The notes under the pieces: model-generated | Seen by the model: the letters and a program-made list of their open reading frames with translations, nothing else | What the model was told of the DNA's origin: nothing | The model's database searches: none | In this document: positions 53,707 through 62,963 of the stretch, piece after piece | Position numbering within the stretch: position 1 is the stretch's first letter | How the letters are laid out: every line of letters starts with the position of its first letter | Program-made: the position numbers and the translations under genes | NCBI RefSeq assembly: GCF_009718825.1 | Contig: NZ_WNHB01000001.1 | Location: forward strand, 62,001-126,000 | Direction of reading: 5' to 3' | DNA: 64,000 nt | DNA from: Terrilactibacillus tamarindi | Lineage (GTDB): Bacteria > Bacillota > Bacilli > Bacillales > Sporolactobacillaceae

Positions 53707-54628
53707 GAAAAAAATAGGTCTACTCGTGATGGCCTATGGTACACCATATAAACCAGAGGACATCGAACCTTACTATACTCATATTCGTCATGGAAGAAAA
53801 CCAAGTCAAGAATTACTGGATGATTTGACAAGTCGGTATCAAGCGATTGGTGGCGTTTCTCCACTTGGAAGGATTACCTCTCAACAAGTCGATAGTTTAG
53901 AGGAGACCTTACATAATCGGCAAGACAAAGTAGAGTTTGTGGCTTATTTAGGTCTTAAACACATCCATCCATTCATAGAAGATGCTGTTGAAAGAATGCA
54001 TCATGATGGGATTAAAGAAGCAATTAGCCTTGTCCTTGCCCCTCATTATTCGTCATTCAGCGTGAAATCTTATAATGATAGAGCTGTGACTCAAGCCGAA
54101 AAACTTGGGGGTTTGACCATCCATCCAATTGAAAGTTGGTATAAAGAACCGAAGTTTATTCAATATTGGGTCGACCAAATCAATATCACACTAAACAAAA
54201 TACCAAAAGCTGAACACGACAGAACTGTGGTGATTTTCTCAGCACATAGTCTACCAGAAAAAATATTACAAAATAACGATCCCTATCCAGATCAGTTAAA
54301 AGAGACGGCGAAATTGATATCGGAAGAAGCGGGTCTAAAGCATACGGCGATTGGATGGCAAAGTGCTGGGAATACACCCGATCCTTGGATTGGTCCAGAT
54401 GTTCAAGATTTAACGAGACAACTTTATAACGAACATCACTACCAACATTTTATTTACTGTCCTATTGGATTTATCGCAGAACATCTTGAAGTATTGTACG
54501 ATAATGACTATGAATGCAGGGTGGTAACGGAAGAACTTGGGGTAAGCTACCATCGTCCTGAAATGCCAAATAGTCATCAAGAATTCATCGATGCACTAGC
54601 AGATGTCGTATTAAAAAAAGTAAACTAG
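53699..54628 (+). CDS. hemH: Coproporphyrin III ferrochelatase
   Basis: The 309-residue enzyme inserts iron into coproporphyrin III in the gram-positive haem pathway (CpfC). Visible family stretches are [20 protein letters not shown] at the N-terminus, [12 protein letters not shown] with the catalytic His near residue 183, and [17 protein letters not shown] with the conserved Glu. It is coupled to hemE by overlap and directly followed by hemY. Confidence 0.97.
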   Translation: MTKKKIGLLVMAYGTPYKPEDIEPYYTHIRHGRKPSQELLDDLTSRYQAIGGVSPLGRITSQQVDSLEETLHNRQDKVEFVAYLGLKHIHPFIEDAVERMHHDGIKEAISLVLAPHYSSFSVKSYNDRAVTQAEKLGGLTIHPIESWYKEPKFIQYWVDQINITLNKIPKAEHDRTVVIFSAHSLPEKILQNNDPYPDQLKETAKLISEEAGLKHTAIGWQSAGNTPDPWIGPDVQDLTRQLYNEHHYQHFIYCPIGFIAEHLEVLYDNDYECRVVTEELGVSYHRPEMPNSHQEFIDALADVVLKKVN

Positions 54629-54637
54629 GTGATATCA

Positions 54638-56029
54638 TTGAATAAGAAACACATGGCTATTATAGGCGGAGGAATAACAGGTTTATCGGCTGCTTTTCGG
54701 CTACAAAAAATGATGGATGAGACAAAAGAAGAGGTTGATGTCACGATCATCGAGGCCTCAAATCGTTTTGGCGGTAAAATTGAAACGCTACAACGAGAGG
54801 GGTTTACAATTGAAAGAGGACCTGACTCATTCTTGAAACGTAAAAGAGAAGCATTAGATCTAGTAGAAGAGCTCGGATTATCAGATCAATTAGTGTCTAA
54901 TAATTTGGGAAAAGCCTATATTTTAAAAAATCGCGAGTTACATCCTATTCCGGAGTATTCTTTTATGGGAGTGCCAAGCTTACTCAAGCCACTCCTCGAT
55001 TCGTCGCTACTTTCTGAAGATGGAAAAGCGCGTGCCTTAAATGACCTTTTTATCCCACCATATCCTCCTTTTGATGATATGTCAGTCGGTGATTTTTTTG
55101 CTGGAAGATTGGGGCAAGAAATGGTGGATGACATCATTAATCCACTACTTTCAGGGATATATGCTGGTGACCTTTACAAACTAAGTTTAAGAGCAACACT
55201 GCCACAATTTATTGAGCTGGAGAAAAGGACAGGAAGTCTTATTCTAGGCGCCAAACAGGTTTTACCTAAAAATAAAAAGAAAACAAGCCAGTTTGCGACT
55301 TTGAAAAATGGTTTAAGTAGTCTTGTTGATCGTTTAGTCGATGCCATTCGTTTTCCAATGTTAAAAAATGCATGTGTTACAAGAATAGAAAAGATGAATG
55401 GACGTTATAAAATCGTTCTTAAAAATGGTGAAACTTTGGTAGCTGACGGTATTGTTTTTACTCTTCCACATGAAAAGACTCAAGACATCCTGTCAGACTG
55501 TCCATATCTCAAACAACCAAATGCAGAACCGTGTACAAGTGTTGGGACGGTTGCCATGGCCTTCGATGCTGCGCAAGTGACAATACAAAAAGAAGGAACA
55601 GGTTTTGTTGCTTCTAATAAGGAACCATCAGCGATCACAGCAGCAACCTATACACATCTTAAATGGCCACACACAACGCCATCAGGAAAAGCCCTCATCC
55701 GATGTTATGTGGGTAAAAAAGGCGACGAAGCGATTCTCGATGAATCCGATGAAATCATCATTCAAAATTCGCTTGATAATTTGAAAGATGTCGTTGATAT
55801 AGATGGTAATCCTGAGTTTTCAGTTGTCACACGACTACGTGAGTCGATGCCTCAGTACGTTGTTGGTCATACACAATGGCTTAAACAAATTGAAGAAACT
55901 TTAGGACATGACTATCCTCATGTGTATCTTGCTGGAGCATCTTATGATGGAGTTGGATTGCCGGATTGTATACGTCAGGGGAATAAGGCAGCAAAACGAC
56001 TTTTTAATGAACTTTTAGTTGATGCATAA
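54638..56029 (+). CDS. hemY: Coproporphyrinogen III oxidase, oxygen-dependent (HemY/CgoX)
   Basis: The FAD enzyme (463 residues) oxidises coproporphyrinogen III to coproporphyrin III. The FAD-binding motif MAIIGGGITGLSAAF lies at the N-terminus, with EASNRFGGKIETLQREGFTIE after it, and the C-terminal FAD block VYLAGASYDGVGLPDCIRQG is intact. TTG 54638 is preferred after AGGTGAT; the GTG at 54629 overlaps that site. It is the third gene of the hem operon. The order hemE-hemH-hemY is as in B. subtilis. Confidence 0.96.
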   Translation: MNKKHMAIIGGGITGLSAAFRLQKMMDETKEEVDVTIIEASNRFGGKIETLQREGFTIERGPDSFLKRKREALDLVEELGLSDQLVSNNLGKAYILKNRELHPIPEYSFMGVPSLLKPLLDSSLLSEDGKARALNDLFIPPYPPFDDMSVGDFFAGRLGQEMVDDIINPLLSGIYAGDLYKLSLRATLPQFIELEKRTGSLILGAKQVLPKNKKKTSQFATLKNGLSSLVDRLVDAIRFPMLKNACVTRIEKMNGRYKIVLKNGETLVADGIVFTLPHEKTQDILSDCPYLKQPNAEPCTSVGTVAMAFDAAQVTIQKEGTGFVASNKEPSAITAATYTHLKWPHTTPSGKALIRCYVGKKGDEAILDESDEIIIQNSLDNLKDVVDIDGNPEFSVVTRLRESMPQYVVGHTQWLKQIEETLGHDYPHVYLAGASYDGVGLPDCIRQGNKAAKRLFNELLVDA

Positions 56030-56170
56030 CGATTAATTAAATATCGATAGGGCTACATTAAAGATTCAAGATGATTTTGACCCTTTAGGCATGTACACGG
56101 ATGAGTCAGGATTAGTGATGAAAAACGCATTATTAACTAACTAACAATGTCAATGATATAAATTTTTTTT

Positions 56171-56219
56171 GACGGTTGGTAATAGACGGATTAATTTCCT
56201 CTATTGTCAATCGTTTTTT
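56171..56219 (+). terminator. Terminator-like stem after hemY
   Basis: ACGGTTGGTAATAGA (56172-56186) pairs imperfectly with TCTATTGTCAATCGT (56200-56214), followed by six T residues. The remaining 355-bp gap up to the yhgE start holds a short open frame (see findings) and the hairpin module at 56265. Confidence 0.65.
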
Positions 56220-56264
56220 CATGTGATAAAGTAGGTCAAAATGTATAATTGTAATTTTTATCCC

Positions 56265-56317
56265 GGTTCAGCTAACCATCAGTAGGGGATGAAGAAACCC
56301 CCCACTGATGGAAGTTT
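56265..56317 (+). mobile_element. Hairpin module related to the relic at 980-1030
   Basis: GGTTCAG is followed by a stem CATCAGTaGGGG / CCCCccACTGATG and then GAAGTTT. The flanking words and GGGG/CCCC core equal those at 983-1031, while the outer stem differs by paired changes (GAG/CTC against CAG/CTG). This suggests a shared structured element, probably an IS200/IS605-type end. Confidence 0.42.
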
Positions 56318-56384
56318 CGCTTCATTTTCAAGAAAATTCAAACAGATGCTATTTATACAAGAAATAGTTAAAAGGAGAACGAGA

Positions 56385-58760
56385 ATGAATCCATTTCGAC
56401 AATTTTATGGGGAACTAATTGGCATTTGGAAAAATAAAAAAGTACTTATCCAATTAATTGGAGTGACTTTAATACCGATCTTATATTCTGGTATGTTTCT
56501 CTATGCTTTTTGGAATCCATATGGTCAAACGGGAAACCTACCAGTTGCTGTTGTTAATCAAGATAATGGTTCTAAACTTTCAGGTGAAAATATCCAAGTT
56601 GGTGATACATTAGTTGATATATTAAAGAAAAATAATGATTTTGGTTGGAAATTTGTAGATGAAAAGAAAGCGGTAGAAGGATTTAACGATAATAAATATT
56701 TTATGATCGTTCAGATTCCTCATGACTTTTCAGAAAATACAGTATCCATCCAAAAAAATAGAGCGGAAACGGCACACATCGATTATAAGGTCAATCAGGA
56801 TTTTAATTACATCGCAGCCAAGATGGGCCAGTCGGGAATGAAAGAAATCAGACTGAAAATATCCAAGACCATTACCAAAATGTATATAAAATCAATATAC
56901 GATCAACTGGGTCAAATGAAAGATGGGCTACAAGATGCACATAATAATGCTTTAACTCTATCTGAAGGTAATAAAAAAGTTAACCAAGCCATCACAGATC
57001 TAAGTCAAAGCCTGAGAAAGATTGAAGGAGGCACTTTAATACTACAAGAAGGCTCTTCTTCTTTAAGTCAAGGTGGGACCAAGTTATATAACGGCCTTCT
57101 TCAAGAAAAGAAAGGAACAGAGCAGTTATACAGCCAAGCATCAGCAAAAGCAAAAGATATTCAAAATCTATCGGAGGGTTCAAATCGTTTAGCAGCCGAA
57201 TTGGCGACGTTAAATACACAAGCATCAAACCTTAAAGAGGTTAATGATCACTTAACCAAAGATGTTTCGCTATTTCAAGGTTTAATTAAACCATACATGT
57301 CTAAGCAAAGTAATGGATCTCAAGACCTTAACTCATTCAGCGAAACAACAGGGCAACTGGAGCAAACTTTGCCTCAAATTTCTAATCTACTAAATCAGAT
57401 GACTAACAGCTATTCAAATATACTCTCATTACTTGAAACCTCTAGTCAGAAAATGAATGAAAGTGACCAAGCCTTATTTAATTATATTGAATTAAAAGAC
57501 CCTACTTTACAGCAAGATCCTGAGTATCGTCAATTAAAAGAAGAAATGCTCAATGATCAGAGTACAAAAGAAGCGATAAATTTACTTCAATTTCAACTTG
57601 ATGAAGCTAATCGCCTAAGACCTCAAATGATCCAGTTCGATAATCAACTAAATGAATTAGTAGAAGGACTAAAACACTTTGATTCAACTGATAAAGGAAC
57701 CCAAAAAGAGTATCAAAATTTTATTACCAGTATTCAACAGGTTCAAGAGAATTTAAGCCGCCTTCCTACGATAACGGATCAACTTTCTAAAGGGGCAAGT
57801 CAAATTGCTGATGGAAATGCTCAACTTAATCAAAATTGGGATACGCTTGTGTCGAGTTTGCAGAAATTAAAGGATGGACAAAATGAATTAACTCAAGGTA
57901 GCGGGACTATGTCTCGTCATTTAAATGACCTTCAGCAAGGTATGTCACAATTATCTACGGGCATTGGGAACATTAATCAATCAACGACTCCTTTACTTGA
58001 TGGTACAAAAAGACTAACTGATGGCAGTCAAACTTTATCAGATCATCTAGGAAAGGCACATGATCAATTGGGGAGCACACCTACAGATGAAAAACATGCC
58101 AATTTATTCGCCAAACCAGTTGTCTTAACAGATGGAACTCATGCTAAAGTAACAAACTATGGCATTGGATTTGCCCCTTATTTCTTATCGTTAGGTTTAT
58201 TTGTTGGTGGATTAATCATAACAGTTATCTATGATTTAATGAAAAGACCTAGCCAAATTTATTCGGGACTAAGTCTAGGAATAAGTCAGTTCCTTATGAT
58301 GGGTCTGTTAGGAATTTTTCAGGCGTGTATCGCAGATAGCATCATTTTATATGGATTAGGTTTACCCGTTGATCATGCTCTATATTTTATAGGTTTTAGC
58401 ATTCTAACCAGCTTAACCTTTGTAACTATTATTCAGTTTTTAACGGTTGGTTTTGGTAACTACGGAAGATTCATTGCCGTTTTATTGTTAATTTTACAGT
58501 TGACGACAAGTGGCGGAACATATGCCATTGAACTACTACCGACACCGCTTCAATTGTTACCGAATTGGCTTCCGATGACCTATACCATTAATGGATTTAA
58601 AAATATCATTGCTGGTCAATATCATTTATTAGCCAATAACGTGATTGTACTGATCATCCTCATTGTGGCTATGTTCGTTTTAACCCAATTAGTTTATATC
58701 TTTAAGTATCGAGATGTCACAACAAATAAAGAAGTTAACATGGATACCAATTTTAGTTAA
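56385..58760 (+). CDS. yhgE: YhgE/Pip family membrane protein (phage-infection protein type)
   Basis: The 791-residue protein has an N-terminal membrane span with the Pip signature TLIPILYSGMFLYAFWNPYG, then an extracellular coiled-coil domain of about 550 residues rich in LSQGxxxLxxG-like repeats, then five to six C-terminal spans related to ABC-2 permeases. Members include Lactococcus Pip, a phage receptor, and resemble EsaA of type VII secretion. The native function in Bacillus is not settled. ATG 56385 follows AAAAGGAGAACG. The adjacent TetR gene (yhgD) found in B. subtilis is absent. Confidence 0.9.
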   Translation: MNPFRQFYGELIGIWKNKKVLIQLIGVTLIPILYSGMFLYAFWNPYGQTGNLPVAVVNQDNGSKLSGENIQVGDTLVDILKKNNDFGWKFVDEKKAVEGFNDNKYFMIVQIPHDFSENTVSIQKNRAETAHIDYKVNQDFNYIAAKMGQSGMKEIRLKISKTITKMYIKSIYDQLGQMKDGLQDAHNNALTLSEGNKKVNQAITDLSQSLRKIEGGTLILQEGSSSLSQGGTKLYNGLLQEKKGTEQLYSQASAKAKDIQNLSEGSNRLAAELATLNTQASNLKEVNDHLTKDVSLFQGLIKPYMSKQSNGSQDLNSFSETTGQLEQTLPQISNLLNQMTNSYSNILSLLETSSQKMNESDQALFNYIELKDPTLQQDPEYRQLKEEMLNDQSTKEAINLLQFQLDEANRLRPQMIQFDNQLNELVEGLKHFDSTDKGTQKEYQNFITSIQQVQENLSRLPTITDQLSKGASQIADGNAQLNQNWDTLVSSLQKLKDGQNELTQGSGTMSRHLNDLQQGMSQLSTGIGNINQSTTPLLDGTKRLTDGSQTLSDHLGKAHDQLGSTPTDEKHANLFAKPVVLTDGTHAKVTNYGIGFAPYFLSLGLFVGGLIITVIYDLMKRPSQIYSGLSLGISQFLMMGLLGIFQACIADSIILYGLGLPVDHALYFIGFSILTSLTFVTIIQFLTVGFGNYGRFIAVLLLILQLTTSGGTYAIELLPTPLQLLPNWLPMTYTINGFKNIIAGQYHLLANNVIVLIILIVAMFVLTQLVYIFKYRDVTTNKEVNMDTNFS

Positions 58761-58765
58761 TAGAC

Positions 58766-58807
58766 GATAAGAGAGATGAATCATGAATCTCTCTTATTGT
58801 TTTTTAT
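58766..58807 (+). terminator. Intrinsic terminator after yhgE
   Basis: AAGAGAGATGAATCATGAATCTCTCTT forms a long near-perfect stem, followed by TATTGTTTTTT. Confidence 0.85.
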
Positions 58808-58896
58808 AATTAAGGAAATTATGAAATTATGAATTTCAGCCGTTCTTGAGTTATACTAGTAACAACGGTCTACTTTTGGCAGGTCTAATATGAAAC

Positions 58897-58937
58897 TTTT
58901 ACCTTTTCATTTACGTATAAAACGATGAAAAGGTAAA
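58897..58937 (+). promoter_or_regulatory. Inverted repeat upstream of the two-gene ABC transporter
   Basis: TTTACCTTTTCAT (58898-58910) is perfectly inverted as ATGAAAAGGTAAA (58925-58937) with a 14-nt AT-rich centre. It ends 27 bp before the start codon and has no T tract, which fits an operator or leader stem better than a terminator. Confidence 0.5.
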
Positions 58938-58964
58938 CCGTATACTTAGTTGAGAGGTGAAAGA

Positions 58965-59882
58965 ATGACAGTTGCAGTTGCGAAAATTCGCCAATTATCC
59001 AAGAAAATTGGGAATAAAGAACTCGTCAAATCTTTGAATTTTGATATTAACCAAGGCGAGATTCTAGGTTTTCTGGGGCCTAATGGTGCCGGGAAAACAA
59101 CAACCATGCGGATGATGGTTGGGCTAATGAAGATGTCCGGCGGAGATGTGGAAATCAACGGTTTTAGTGTGAAAAAAAATAAGGAACAAGCTTTAAAACA
59201 TGTTGGCGGGATTATTGAAAATCCGGAAATGTACAAGTTTTTAAGTGGGTATGATAATTTAGTCCATTTCCAACGGATGAATGGGCCAGTTAATGGAGAA
59301 CGGATTAAAGAAGTGGTTAAATTAGTTGGTTTGGAGAAGGCTATCAAAAATAAAGTGCGTACATATTCACTTGGGATGAAACAACGTCTTGGGATCGCAC
59401 AAGCATTATTAGATCATCCCAAATTGCTCATTCTAGATGAACCGACGAATGGCTTAGATCCAGAAGGTATCAGGGAAATTCGAGAGTATTTAAAAAAACT
59501 CACACGTGAAACAGGTATCGCTGTTTTTGTATCTAGTCATTTACTTTCTGAAATGGAACTTCTTTGTGATCGAATTGTCATTATACAGAAAGGACAAATA
59601 ACAGATACCGAAGAATTACACCCAAGTGAAGACGTTATTGATAAATCAATGACTGTAGCCTTGACTTGTGAACCACAAAATAAAGCAGTCGATATTTTAA
59701 GCGAACAAGGCGTTATTGTAAGAAGTGAAGAGGATCATCTTTTGATTCAAACATCGTATGCTAAACTTCCGGATATTCATCGATTACTAGTTAATGAAGG
59801 TGTCAATATTTATACAATCGAAAAAGTCCGCGTTTCACTAGAGGATCGCTTCTTAGCTAAAACGAAAGGGGGACGTGACTAA
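58965..59882 (+). CDS. ABC transporter ATPase of the bacitracin/YhcH type
   Basis: The 305-residue ATPase has Walker A GPNGAGKTT, Q-loop near IIENPEMYKFL, signature YSLGMKQRL, Walker B LLILDEPTNGLDP and the switch His in SSHLLSEME. The C-terminal extension of about 80 residues is typical of BcrA/YhcH-like exporters. It works with the next gene. Function may be peptide antibiotic or lipid export; no substrate can be inferred. ATG 58965 follows GAGAGGTGAAAG. Confidence 0.9.
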   Translation: MTVAVAKIRQLSKKIGNKELVKSLNFDINQGEILGFLGPNGAGKTTTMRMMVGLMKMSGGDVEINGFSVKKNKEQALKHVGGIIENPEMYKFLSGYDNLVHFQRMNGPVNGERIKEVVKLVGLEKAIKNKVRTYSLGMKQRLGIAQALLDHPKLLILDEPTNGLDPEGIREIREYLKKLTRETGIAVFVSSHLLSEMELLCDRIVIIQKGQITDTEELHPSEDVIDKSMTVALTCEPQNKAVDILSEQGVIVRSEEDHLLIQTSYAKLPDIHRLLVNEGVNIYTIEKVRVSLEDRFLAKTKGGRD

Positions 59883-59883
59883 G

Positions 59884-60831
59884 ATGCAAGTATTACGGCT
59901 TATTCAAAATGAAAATATGAAATTATATAAACGAAAAATGCTTTGGATTATGTTAGCTCTTATTGTTGCTTCCGTTATTCTCACACTTGTTATTACTCTA
60001 AAGACGAGTGATTCACATCCAGACAATTGGAAACAAACAGCCCAGCAAGAAATTACGGAAAACCAAAAATTGATGAATCAAAAAGGGGTCCCGAAGGCTG
60101 CCAAGGATCAAATTGCGGCACAAATGAAAGTTGATCAGTATCGATTAGATCATAATATTGCGCCTCTCTTTGACGACACAGCACTTGGATTTGTGGATAA
60201 TGTCATTGGTACATCTGGTTTAATTACACTCTTTATTATTATTATTTCTGCGAGTATTGTCTCACAAGAATATGCATGGGGGACCATGAAATTAGTTTTA
60301 ATGCGACCGGTGCAACGATGGAAGGTTTTGCTTTCGAAATACTTATCTGTTCTGTTTAATGCCCTTCTACTTCTTGTGTTCTTAGGCATTTTAGCCTTCA
60401 TTGTTGGTGCCATTGTGTTTGGGTTTAAGGATACAAGCTTTCAATATGTTTATGAAAGAAACGGAATTATCCATCAAACGTCTGTTTTTACACACTTTTT
60501 CCTATTTGGATTGTCTCACTATATCGGAATGATCATGATAGCAGCCTTTGCATTTATGGTCTCCACGTTGTTCAAAAACAATGCCCTCGCTATCGCGTTA
60601 AGCATCTTTATTGAATTTGCAGGATCCATCATCGGTAGCGTTCTTGCAATGTTTGGCAAAAACTATGTGAAATATCTCTTCTTTGTTAATACGGATCTCA
60701 TGCAGTATATAGAGGGTTCACCATCCATAAAGGGTATGACGATAGGGTTCTCAATTATCATTTTACTTGTTTACTTTATAATTTTCATGGGTGTCTCATT
60801 TTTAACTTTTGAAAAACGTGACGTCGCCTAA
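59884..60831 (+). CDS. ABC-2 type permease
   Basis: The 315-residue permease begins with a cytosolic helix LRLIQNENMKLYKRKMLW and the first span (about 20-40), then an external loop of about 80 residues, and five further spans with SASIVSQEYAWGTMKLVLMRP, a pattern typical of ABC-2 permeases paired with BcrA-like ATPases. It starts just after the ATPase stop. ATG 59884 has GGGGGA ten bases upstream; the GTG at 59875 is too close to that site. Confidence 0.88.
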   Translation: MQVLRLIQNENMKLYKRKMLWIMLALIVASVILTLVITLKTSDSHPDNWKQTAQQEITENQKLMNQKGVPKAAKDQIAAQMKVDQYRLDHNIAPLFDDTALGFVDNVIGTSGLITLFIIIISASIVSQEYAWGTMKLVLMRPVQRWKVLLSKYLSVLFNALLLLVFLGILAFIVGAIVFGFKDTSFQYVYERNGIIHQTSVFTHFFLFGLSHYIGMIMIAAFAFMVSTLFKNNALAIALSIFIEFAGSIIGSVLAMFGKNYVKYLFFVNTDLMQYIEGSPSIKGMTIGFSIIILLVYFIIFMGVSFLTFEKRDVA

Positions 60832-60855
60832 TTAATGATTCTTTTTGCTATAAGG

Positions 60856-60899
60856 GTGTATGCTAAGGACAGAGGTTCGAAGGCATAGACTCTTTTTTT
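60856..60899 (+). terminator. Terminator-like stem after the ABC transporter genes
   Basis: GTGTATGC pairs with GCATAGAC (one mismatch) around a 20-nt loop, followed by TCTTTTTTT. Confidence 0.5.
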
Positions 60900-61006
60900 G
60901 CCTTTATAATAGAATCAGGACTTTTCGATTAATTTGATCCGAACTGTTATATATAAGATTGTAAATCATACTCGGACATGAATTTATAAGATTGAGGTGG
61001 AGAACA

Positions 61007-61993
61007 ATGAAATATATTGATAATAAAGACAATCTAGATATCGCTGTGAGTTTTGCCATTGAAGAATTCGCATTAACAGAATTAGATCCAAACGAAACCT
61101 ATTTTCTTTTCTATCGAATGAAGCCAACGGTTATTGTTGGGAAAAATCAAAATACTGTAGAAGAAATTAATATGAATTATGTAAAATCGCATCATGTTAA
61201 TGTCATAAGACGTCTTTCAGGAGGCGGAGCGGTTTACAATGATGAAGGAAATTTAAGCTTTAGTTTTATAACTAAGGACGATGGCAATAGTTTTTCCAAC
61301 TATCGCAAATTCACGGATCCGATCGTTAGAGCACTCCACCAATTTGGTGTCAATGCTTCATTTCAAGGAAGAAATGATTTGGTTGTTGATGGTAAGAAAA
61401 TATCAGGAAATGCTCAATTTGCTACAAAAGGACGCATATTTAGCCATGGAACTTTATTATTTGATGTGAACCTAGATAATGTCGCAAAAGCACTCAATCC
61501 TGATATTGAAAAATTTGAATCAAAAGGAATAAAATCAGTTCGAAGCCGAGTAGTCAATATTCGTGAACTCATGTCAAAAGATATGGATATTCTGGAGTTT
61601 AAGCAACACCTCTTAAACAAAATATTCGAAGAAGAAGGGGGAATGTCAGAATATAAACTTTCAAAAAAAGAATGGGAAAAAATATATGAAATAGCTGATA
61701 AACGATACCGTAATTGGGATTGGGTCTATGGTCGGTCACCAGAATTCAATGTAAAATATTCCAAACGCTTTTCTGGGGGAAGGGTGGATATCAGGCTCAA
61801 TGTGAAAAAAGGGTATATTTCATCAGCTAAAATATTCGGTGATTTTTTTGCTGTGGGAGATATCTCAGAGCTTGAAGAGATGTTAAAAGGTCTTAAATAT
61901 ACAGATGAAGATATTAAAGCGGTGTTTAATAAAATTGATACAAACTATTATTTTGGAAGTATAACAAAAGAAGATATTCTCTCGATGCTCTAA
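61007..61993 (+). CDS. lplJ: Lipoate-protein ligase
   Basis: LplJ attaches free lipoate to lipoyl domains of dehydrogenase complexes and GcvH. The 328-residue enzyme has the lipoyl-AMP binding blocks TVIVGKNQNTVEEIN, RRLSGGGAVYNDEGNLSFSF and GRNDLVVDGKKISGNAQFA, with the catalytic Lys in the last. A C-terminal accessory domain follows (KEWEKIYEIADKRYRNWDW). ATG 61007 follows GAGGTGGAG. The B. subtilis counterpart lies in the same region downstream of hemY and yhgE. Confidence 0.96.
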   Translation: MKYIDNKDNLDIAVSFAIEEFALTELDPNETYFLFYRMKPTVIVGKNQNTVEEINMNYVKSHHVNVIRRLSGGGAVYNDEGNLSFSFITKDDGNSFSNYRKFTDPIVRALHQFGVNASFQGRNDLVVDGKKISGNAQFATKGRIFSHGTLLFDVNLDNVAKALNPDIEKFESKGIKSVRSRVVNIRELMSKDMDILEFKQHLLNKIFEEEGGMSEYKLSKKEWEKIYEIADKRYRNWDWVYGRSPEFNVKYSKRFSGGRVDIRLNVKKGYISSAKIFGDFFAVGDISELEEMLKGLKYTDEDIKAVFNKIDTNYYFGSITKEDILSML

Positions 61994-62121
61994 TAAATGG
62001 GCTAATTCTAGTCAAATTGTTGGGCAATTTCTTAATCACTCTATTCTATTTCACATCTTAGTAGCAAGTTTGCCGTTCAAGAAGAATAGAGTTAATAGAA
62101 ATAAGATTGGAGAGTGATTCT

Positions 62122-62928
62122 ATGAACAACCTTCTTGCTTATAAATCTGAAGTAAATGACATGTTGTTACATAAAAGTTCTTGGAAGGTCATTGATCAAG
62201 ATGGAGAAATGGTTTGCATTAACTTCCCTCATTTGAAGTCAAAGGCATCTGTAAAGAATGCTAGGCTCATTACCAATCAAATAAAGAATGTGGATTTAAT
62301 TGGAGGTTCTTTATATGAACTTGTTCAATGGTATCGTTTTGCTTGTAAAATGTGGAAAGACCATATCATCAAATTTCCAGATCATTCTGTGGCATTAACG
62401 TATGCTTACGGGACGCAGGCTGGACAACGATCCGCATATACTCATATGCAACTTATCACTTACGAAGGATCTGATTATCATCATTATGTAGATTTAAGCT
62501 TGAACAATGTGGATCTAATAGATGAAAATGGACAAGTTAAGCTTTACATGAAGTCAACACCTGTTATCACGGGAAATGAGTTTTTAATTGTTATCACCGT
62601 GGAAAGTCGAGGTAAGGATAGAGCGATGTTGTGGGAAAACAGTGATCGGTTAGGATTAGATGAATCACTACTAACTTTCGACAATATTGATCAGCTCGCA
62701 AGTTATTGCCAAGCTGTGAGTCATTTTATACTTCATCATTTAAATGAGAGTGGTAAAAGCTACAATATGTTTTTCTATGAATCAAAGGGAAAGATGATCG
62801 TTCGGATTCTTCCTAGACCCATTATTGATCCATTGACTTTTGGATATGGTTACCTCGACGAAAATAAACAACGGCATCAATTACTAGAAAAAATGAAGTC
62901 ACTATATTTTCGTAAAACTCTAACATGA
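62122..62928 (+). CDS. Unassigned protein, possible DUF4931/GalT-HIT-like
   Basis: This 268-residue soluble protein cannot be named with confidence. Two stretches recall GalT/HIT-like DUF4931 proteins: YTHMQLITYE near residue 110 (where those have a HPHMQ-type motif, so the first His is Thr here) and RILPRPIIDPLTFGYGY near the C-terminus. The first 60 residues lack the CPFC-type zinc motif expected of that group. If the kinship is real, the catalytic triad is degenerate. GGAGAGTG precedes ATG 62122. It is followed closely by a HAD hydrolase gene. Confidence 0.4.
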   Translation: MNNLLAYKSEVNDMLLHKSSWKVIDQDGEMVCINFPHLKSKASVKNARLITNQIKNVDLIGGSLYELVQWYRFACKMWKDHIIKFPDHSVALTYAYGTQAGQRSAYTHMQLITYEGSDYHHYVDLSLNNVDLIDENGQVKLYMKSTPVITGNEFLIVITVESRGKDRAMLWENSDRLGLDESLLTFDNIDQLASYCQAVSHFILHHLNESGKSYNMFFYESKGKMIVRILPRPIIDPLTFGYGYLDENKQRHQLLEKMKSLYFRKTLT

Positions 62929-62963
62929 TAATTACTCATTAGCAAGAAATGGAGGGGTTAATA

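Noticed and set aside
56385-58760. yhgE (Pip) as a sign of prophage
   Set aside because: Pip is a host membrane protein used by some phages as a receptor; no phage structural, integrase or lysis genes are nearby and gene order is that of core chromosome.
58946-59347. A 133-codon frame on the minus strand
   Set aside because: It is antisense to the ABC ATPase gene carrying intact Walker A and B motifs.
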